DNA from: Halobacteriales archaeon QS_9_67_15
GTDB lineage: Archaea; Halobacteriota; Halobacteria; Halobacteriales; Haloarculaceae
Length of the DNA: 5,113 nucleotides
Reading direction: 5' to 3'
NCBI GenBank assembly: GCA_003023165.1
Contig: PXSD01000087.1
Location: 1-5,113, forward strand
In this document: piece by piece, positions 1-5,113 of the stretch
How the letters are laid out: each line of letters opens with the position of its first letter
Position numbering within the stretch: the first letter of the stretch is position 1
The notes under the pieces: generated by a model
What the model saw: the letters and a program-made list of their open reading frames with translations, nothing else
Told to the model about the DNA's origin: nothing
Databases searched by the model: none
Position numbers and translations under genes: made by a program

Positions 1-822
1 GGCGGCGACAGTGCCCCGCCCAGCGGTGACGGGGGCGGCGACGGAGGGAGCGGTTCGGAGCAGGAATTCAGTGCTAGCGGCTCGGCGGACGGTCAGCAGG
101 GTGAGCCGGCACAGCTCGACCGGGCGCTGGTCAAGACCGGACAGATGACCGTCGAAGTCGAGAACTTCTCGACGGCGCGCGCGGCGGTCACCGACGAGGC
201 ACGCGCCCTCGGCGGGTACGTCTCTGCCTCCGACGCGACCCTCCATCGGTCGGACAACGCGACGTGGCGAACCGGTTACGTCGAGGTCCGCGTCCCCACT
301 TCGAACTTCACCGCGATATTCGAGTCCACCCGTGGACAGGGGACGGTACTCACGGCAGACTCAGAGACGAAAGATGTCACCGACCAACTCGTCGACCTGA
401 ACGCGCGGCTGGAGAACTTGCGCGCCCAGCGCGACCAGCTCCGGTCGCTCTACGAGACGGCGAACACGACTGAGGGCCTGCTCAGCGTGCAGGAGCGGCT
501 CTCGAACGTCCAGCAGGAGATCGAGCGCCTCGAAGCGAACAGGCGGTCGCTCCGCGACCGAGTGGCCTTCTCGACGCTCAGAGTCGAACTTCGCGAGCCG
601 GAACCCGAGCCCGAGTCCGAACCCGTCGAGGAGGAGCCGGCGTTCCACGAGCAGTCGCCGGGGGCGGTGTTCCTCTCGTCGGCCTCCGACCTCGCGACCT
701 TCGCACGCACGCTCCTCATCGCATCCGTCGCCGCGCTCCCGTGGGTGCTCGGTCTCGGCGTCCCGGTGCTCGTCGTCGTGGGACTGGTTCGGCGGTCGTC
801 GCTCCCGTTCGTCGGCAGGTGA
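1..822 (+). CDS. DUF4349 domain-containing membrane-anchored protein (5' end missing)
   Basis: The gene is open from the first base of the window to a TGA at 820-822, giving 273 visible residues; its start lies upstream. The first ATG in frame, at 145, is not the start, because the conserved domain entry (LDRALVKTGQMTVEVENF) begins before it. In order: a low-complexity Gly/Ser/Asp-rich segment (visible residues 1-35), the DUF4349-like globular part, a long Arg/Glu/Leu-rich coiled coil (about 121-190, with LVDLNARLENLRAQRDQL), a Pro-Glu hinge (about 199-214), and one hydrophobic C-terminal segment (about 231-265) ending in RR. The family is known as an envelope protein with a C-terminal membrane helix, often with an N-terminal lipoprotein signal, and has no established biochemical function. 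A lipobox cannot be checked here. I infer that most of the protein faces outside the cell, anchored by the C-terminal helix. It converges on the aldehyde dehydrogenase gene. Confidence 0.85.
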   Translation, partial: GGDSAPPSGDGGGDGGSGSEQEFSASGSADGQQGEPAQLDRALVKTGQMTVEVENFSTARAAVTDEARALGGYVSASDATLHRSDNATWRTGYVEVRVPTSNFTAIFESTRGQGTVLTADSETKDVTDQLVDLNARLENLRAQRDQLRSLYETANTTEGLLSVQERLSNVQQEIERLEANRRSLRDRVAFSTLRVELREPEPEPESEPVEEEPAFHEQSPGAVFLSSASDLATFARTLLIASVAALPWVLGLGVPVLVVVGLVRRSSLPFVGR

Positions 823-916
823 CGGTCCGGCCACCGGGTCCGACTGTCCGCGTCCCCCGGCCGAGACGGCCGAATAGTCGAATAGCCGTGCGCGTGACAC
901 GACCGCTGTGCGACCG

Positions 917-940
917 ACCGACGCAGTCGGTACATTTATT
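917..940 (+). terminator. Possible terminator of the DUF4349 gene
   Basis: ACCGAC (917-922) and GTCGGT (926-931) form a 6-bp stem with a 3-base GCA loop, followed at once by the T-rich stretch ACATTTATT. It lies about 95 bases after the DUF4349 stop. Archaeal termination relies mainly on T-rich tracts, and a hairpin is optional, so the T-rich part is the relevant signal. The same GTCGG can also pair with CCGAC at 941-945, which would place the T-rich stretch in a loop. Confidence 0.35.
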
Positions 941-1033
941 CCGACGCTCGTGATATATGGCGATGCCGGAGCGACGCTTTTCACGTCGTACCCGGCAATC
1001 AGAGCCGCGCTCGGCCAGGCCACCTCGACCACT

Positions 1034-1071
1034 CGCCGCGGCGGTCCTGTCCGGACAGGGTCGCCGCGGCG
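1034..1071. repeat. 38-base near-perfect palindrome (strong hairpin)
   Basis: Three self-complementary blocks are nested around one centre: CGCCGCGGCG (1034-1043), CCTGTCCGGACAGG (1046-1059) and CGCCGCGGCG again (1062-1071), separated by GT on both sides. The whole is one inverted repeat with 17-base arms and a CCGG loop (1051-1054). The only departures from perfect symmetry are the two GT spacers. In a plus-strand RNA these pair as tandem G-U wobbles; in a minus-strand RNA they become A/C mismatches. It lies 211 bases past the DUF4349 stop and 149 bases past the dehydrogenase stop. It could be a 3'-end RNA structure, a dispersed REP-like repeat or a protein-binding site. Confidence 0.8.
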
Positions 1072-1172
1072 GCGCCTCCTCGTCCACGCCTCTGCTCTCG
1101 TCTCTGCTCACGAGTGTCCCCTGGGCTCCCCAGAGCAGCGACGACCCAACCGACGGTCCCCGGAAGACGGTA

Positions 1173-1191
1173 CGAAAAATACGCCGGGCGT
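1173..1191 (-). terminator. Probable terminator of the aldehyde dehydrogenase gene
   Basis: Read on the minus strand, the 11-base palindrome ACGCCCGGCGT (1191-1181) runs directly into ATTTTTC (1180-1174), about 30-45 bases after the dehydrogenase stop codon. A T-tract of five in such GC-rich DNA is the expected archaeal termination signal, and the short hairpin immediately before it strengthens the call. Its position and orientation fit the end of this gene. Confidence 0.5.
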
Positions 1192-1220
1192 TCAGATTCG
1201 CGCTTCCTCGAGATCCGCCG

Positions 1221-2801
<1,581 letters not shown>

Positions 2802-2805
2802 GGTT

Positions 2806-2824
2806 CCGGTGATTCTTGCACCGG
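2806..2824. promoter_or_regulatory. 19-base palindrome just upstream of the aldehyde dehydrogenase start
   Basis: CCGGTG (2806-2811) and CACCGG (2819-2824) form a perfect 6-bp inverted repeat around 7 bases, centred 14 bases before the ATG. It lies between the T-rich tract at 2831-2836 and the start codon, where a repressor could block initiation. It could equally be a hairpin in the leader of a longer transcript that includes the Cdc48 gene. No other ribosome-binding sequence is evident before the ATG. Confidence 0.35.
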
Positions 2825-2829
2825 CCGCC

Positions 2830-2838
2830 TGAAAAATG
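2830..2838 (-). promoter_or_regulatory. T-rich tract: Cdc48 terminator and/or dehydrogenase TATA-like element
   Basis: The minus strand reads GCATTTTTCAGG here, the only strongly AT-rich stretch in the 88-base spacer apart from a weaker ACGTATTCG at 2850-2858. It lies about 55 bases after the Cdc48 stop, suitable for a T-tract terminator. It is also about 30-35 bases before the dehydrogenase ATG, suitable for a TATA-like box of a transcript with a very short leader. The same ATTTTTC also occurs downstream of the dehydrogenase gene. The sequence does not decide between the two roles. Confidence 0.35.
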
Positions 2839-2889
2839 CACCTGTCGAATACGTTTGCTTGGCCGGACCGTCACCGCGAACTCGGGCGA

Positions 2890-5067
2890 TTAGGGAGCTG
2901 ACTCGACCCGTTCGAGGGCCGCCTCGAAGTCGTCACGGCCGACGACCACGTCGTCGGCTCGCTCGTTGGCTTCCTCGGGCGGGACGCCGGCGGCGACCTC
3001 GCTGATCGCTCGCATCGACGCCTCGCGGACGAGCGATTCGATCTGTGCGCCGGAGAGGCCCTCGGTCTCGACGGCCATCTCGTCGAGGTCCACGTCGTCT
3101 CCGAGCGGCTTCCCTTCGGTGTGGACAGCGAGGATCTCCCGTCGGCCGTGTTCGTCGGGGTCCGGTACCTCGACGTGTTGTTCGAGTCGGCCGGGGCGCA
3201 GGAGCGCGTCGTCGAGCATGTCGCGGCGGTTCGTGGCCGCGACCACGACGATGTCCGGGTTCTCGGCCGCGCTGTCCATCTCCGTCAGCAGTTGCGAAAC
3301 GACCCGCTCGGTCACCTCGTTGCCCTCTACGCGACCGCCGGCGATGCCGTCGATCTCGTCGAAGAAGACGATGGCCGGTGCGGTCTGGCGTGCGCGGTCG
3401 AACACCTCCCGGACCGCCTTCTCGCTCTCGCCGACGTAGCGGTCCATCAACTCCGGCCCGGCGACGCGGATGAAGTTGACGCCGCTCTCGCCCGCGACCG
3501 CTCGCGCGAGCAGCGTCTTCCCGGTCCCCGGTGGCCCGTAGAGCAGGACGCCGGACGGTGGGTCGGTGTTCGTCGCCGAGAACAGCGGGCCGTACTCCAG
3601 CGGCCACTCGACGGCCTGTTCCAGCGTGGACTTCGCGTCGGCTAGTCCACCCACGTCCTCGAAGGTGACCGTCGGCGACTCCGCGACGTACTCGCGCATC
3701 GCGGACGGTTCGACCGCCCGGAGCGCCGCCTCGAAGTCCTCGCGGGTCACCTGCGGCTCGTCTCGCGTCCGCCGGAGCGCGTGCATCGCCGCCTCCGTCG
3801 TGAGCGTGTGGAGGTCGGCGCCGACGAACCCGTGCGTCCGCCCGGCGACGCGGTCGAGGTCCACGTCCTCAGCAAGGGGCATCCCGCGGGTGTGGACGTC
3901 CATGATCTCGCGTCGCCCGGGCTCGTCGGGGACGCCGATCTCGATCTCGCGGTCGAAGCGACCGCCCCGGCGCAGCGCGGGGTCGATCGTGTCGACGCGG
4001 TTGGTCGCGCCGATGACGATGACCTGCCCGCGCTCTTCGAGGCCGTCGAGTAACGTCAGCAACTGCGCGACGACGCGGTTCTCCATGTCCGAGTCCTCGT
4101 CGCGCTCGCCCGCGATGGCGTCGATCTCGTCGATGAAGACGATCGCCGGCGCGTTCTCCTCGGCGCGGGCGAACGCCTCGCGTAGCCGCTCCTCGCTCTC
4201 GCCCTTGTACTTCGAGACGACCTCCGGTCCGGAGATCACGTCGAAGTACGCGTCGACCTCGTTGGCGACGGCGCGGGCGATGAGCGTCTTCCCGGTGCCG
4301 GGCGGGCCGTGGAGCAACACGCCGCGGGGCGGCGAGATACTGAGTCGCGTGAAGAGATCCGGGTTCGAGAGCGGGAGCTCGATCATCTCCCGGACCCGGT
4401 CCAGTTCCTCGTCGAGCCCGCCGATGTCCTCGTAGGAGACCCCGGTCCGGGAGGCCGACTCGTTCGGGGTCGACCCCGGCTCCGATGACGACGTGGACCC
4501 GCCCGACCCACCGGTTCCGCCCGCCCCGCTTCCGGTTGCGGTCGTCCCGCTCGCGCCGCTGTCCGCTGTCGTCCCGCCTTCGATCGGCGGGAGCACGGTA
4601 ATGTCGGTCGATTCGGTGACGCGGACGGCACCTGCGGGGTCCGTGCCGGAGACGGCGAACGCGCCGACGCCGTCGATGTGGACCTGCTCGCCCTCGCGGA
4701 GGGGCCTGTCGAGCAGTGCACGGCGGACGGCCGCTTCCTGCTGTGTGTCGTCGAGTCCGACAGACTGAGCGAGGCGGACGGTGAGGCTGTCGGCCTCGCG
4801 GACGGAGGTCTGTTCGACGGTGACGGTGTCGCCGATGTTCACGCCGGCGTTGGCGCGGGTGTCGGCGTCGATGCGGATGTACGCCCCGTCGCCGGTCTCC
4901 GGCCAGGCTTTCGCGACGGTCGCCCGCTCGCCTTCGATGACCAGCGGGTCGCCGCTCAACACGCCCAACTCGGACCGGACTCGTTCGGGGACCCGCGCGA
5001 TGCCGCGGCCGGCGTCGCGCTTGTTCGCACCTTCGACAGAGGCCTCGATGGCATCGCCACTTCCCAT
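2890..5067 (-). CDS. cdc48: Cdc48/VCP-like double AAA+ ATPase
   Basis: This 725-residue protein is a hexameric unfoldase of the Cdc48/p97/VAT family, which threads proteins through its central pore using ATP. In order: a Cdc48 N-terminal double-psi barrel (about 8-86, with DAGRGIARV), the second N subdomain (about 90-160), a Gly/Ser/Thr linker (about 163-208), the D1 ring (from SYEDIGGL at 211) and the D2 ring (from TFEDVGGL at 468). D1 has Walker A GPPGTGKT (254-261), Walker B IVFIDEID (309-316), sensor Asn356 and arginine fingers Arg370/Arg373. D2 has Walker A at 511-518, Walker B IVFFDEID (566-573), sensor Asn613 and Arg624/Arg627. Both rings therefore look ATP-competent. Pore-loop aromatics are Tyr287 (KYKGES) and Tyr544 (RYVGES). 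The C-terminus (RVESAP) lacks the HbYX motif used to dock on the 20S proteasome. Haloarchaea carry several Cdc48 paralogues; the linker suggests a divergent one, but I cannot say which. The ATG at 5067 precedes the full N domain and is preceded by a TATA-like box. Confidence 0.95.
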   Translation of the reverse strand: MGSGDAIEASVEGANKRDAGRGIARVPERVRSELGVLSGDPLVIEGERATVAKAWPETGDGAYIRIDADTRANAGVNIGDTVTVEQTSVREADSLTVRLAQSVGLDDTQQEAAVRRALLDRPLREGEQVHIDGVGAFAVSGTDPAGAVRVTESTDITVLPPIEGGTTADSGASGTTATGSGAGGTGGSGGSTSSSEPGSTPNESASRTGVSYEDIGGLDEELDRVREMIELPLSNPDLFTRLSISPPRGVLLHGPPGTGKTLIARAVANEVDAYFDVISGPEVVSKYKGESEERLREAFARAEENAPAIVFIDEIDAIAGERDEDSDMENRVVAQLLTLLDGLEERGQVIVIGATNRVDTIDPALRRGGRFDREIEIGVPDEPGRREIMDVHTRGMPLAEDVDLDRVAGRTHGFVGADLHTLTTEAAMHALRRTRDEPQVTREDFEAALRAVEPSAMREYVAESPTVTFEDVGGLADAKSTLEQAVEWPLEYGPLFSATNTDPPSGVLLYGPPGTGKTLLARAVAGESGVNFIRVAGPELMDRYVGESEKAVREVFDRARQTAPAIVFFDEIDGIAGGRVEGNEVTERVVSQLLTEMDSAAENPDIVVVAATNRRDMLDDALLRPGRLEQHVEVPDPDEHGRREILAVHTEGKPLGDDVDLDEMAVETEGLSGAQIESLVREASMRAISEVAAGVPPEEANERADDVVVGRDDFEAALERVESAP
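4442..4581 (-). repeat. Low-complexity linker coding region within the Cdc48-like gene
   Basis: Codons 163-208 encode about 46 residues made almost entirely of Gly, Ser, Thr and Ala, with a few acidic residues and prolines. They join the N domains to the D1 ring. Family members usually have a much shorter, ordered connection here that transmits ring state to the N domain. The DNA is made of short imperfect repeats of GGC, AGC and ACC-type codons, so its length is likely to vary between strains by slippage. Confidence 0.75.
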
Positions 5068-5089
5068 AGCTCCTGCTACCGGGCCGACA

Positions 5090-5100
5090 CTCTTAATCCG
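5090..5100 (-). promoter_or_regulatory. Probable TATA-like promoter element of the Cdc48-like gene
   Basis: The minus strand reads GGAACGGATTAAGAGTG. The AT-rich ATTAAG (5098-5093) is centred about 28 bases before the ATG at 5067, with a purine-rich GGGAACGG upstream that could serve as a BRE. This spacing predicts transcription starting at or very near the ATG, that is, a leaderless or nearly leaderless mRNA. The AGGAG 2 bases before the ATG is too close for a standard Shine-Dalgarno site. Confidence 0.45.
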
Positions 5101-5113
5101 TTCCCTGCCACCT

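Larger units (their letters stand above)
823..1220. other. Convergent intergenic region without a supported gene
   Basis: These 398 bases separate two genes that point at each other. Reading frames run through on both strands, but only as extensions of shadow frames lying opposite the flanking genes, and none looks like a known protein. I found no tRNA-like T-loop or acceptor structure. The region is notable for dyad symmetries: CGGCC/GGCCG around a 5-base loop (858-872), ACCGAC/GTCGGT (917-931), CGACG/CGTCG around CTTTTCA (972-988), the large palindrome at 1034-1071, CTGGG/CCCAG around CTC (1121-1133), and ACGCC/GGCGT (1181-1191). It also contains a tandem pair of CGAATAG (871-877 and 879-885). 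Its likely role is transcript termination from both sides; an unannotated small RNA cannot be excluded. Confidence 0.6.

Noticed and set aside
145..147. ATG at 145 as the start of the DUF4349 gene
   Set aside because: The frame is open to base 1, and the conserved entry of the domain (LVKTG) lies upstream of this ATG, so the gene is cut by the window edge.
871..885. Tandem CGAATAG pair as a regulatory repeat
   Set aside because: Only two 7-base copies with one base between them, 49 bases past a stop codon; too short and isolated to support a function.
361..1032. Minus-strand open frame of 223 codons across the intergenic region and the DUF4349 gene
   Set aside because: Most of it is the reverse of the DUF4349 coding sequence. 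The first 60 or so residues, in the intergenic part, look slightly more protein-like but match no family I recognise and have no convincing promoter.
1187..1206. T-loop-like GTTCAGATTC suggesting a tRNA
   Set aside because: It does not match the TTCRANY T-loop consensus, and there is no matching acceptor stem, anticodon arm or D-arm around it.
3566..4435. Plus-strand Ser/Arg-rich open frame (289 codons) opposite the Cdc48-like gene
   Set aside because: It is a shadow of the fully conserved AAA+ domains on the other strand; its composition is not protein-like.

Overview
The window looks like chromosomal DNA from a halophilic archaeon (class Halobacteria). The DNA is strongly GC-rich, the predicted proteins are rich in Asp and Glu, and the upstream AT-rich patch of the Cdc48 gene sits about 28 bases before its ATG, as expected for leaderless archaeal transcripts. 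The gene content also fits: a Cdc48-type AAA+ ATPase, an aldehyde dehydrogenase and a DUF4349 membrane protein. This assignment rests on protein and composition style, not on a search.

Layout: (1) 1-822, plus strand, is the 3' part of a DUF4349-type envelope protein whose start lies outside the window. (2) 823-1220 is a 398-base convergent intergenic region with no convincing gene but much dyad symmetry. It holds a terminator-like hairpin plus T-rich tract on the plus strand (917-940), a very strong 38-base palindrome (1034-1071), and a hairpin plus T-tract that would end the minus-strand aldehyde dehydrogenase transcript (1173-1191). (3) 1221-2801, minus strand, is a complete NAD-type aldehyde dehydrogenase carrying a short, compositionally odd in-frame insert. 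(4) 2802-2889 is an 88-base spacer with a T-rich tract and a 19-base palindrome just before the dehydrogenase start. (5) 2890-5067, minus strand, is a complete Cdc48/VCP-like double-ring AAA+ ATPase with an unusual Gly/Ser/Thr linker. (6) 5068-5113 is its apparent promoter.

The ATPase and the dehydrogenase lie on the same strand, ATPase first. The spacer contains both a possible terminator and possible promoter or operator elements, so independent transcription is at least as likely as one operon. Nothing in the sequence links the three proteins in one pathway. I see no defence system, CRISPR array, RNA gene or intact mobile element. The most unusual signals are the intergenic 38-base palindrome and the small palindromic insert, bounded by 5-bp direct repeats, inside the dehydrogenase gene.
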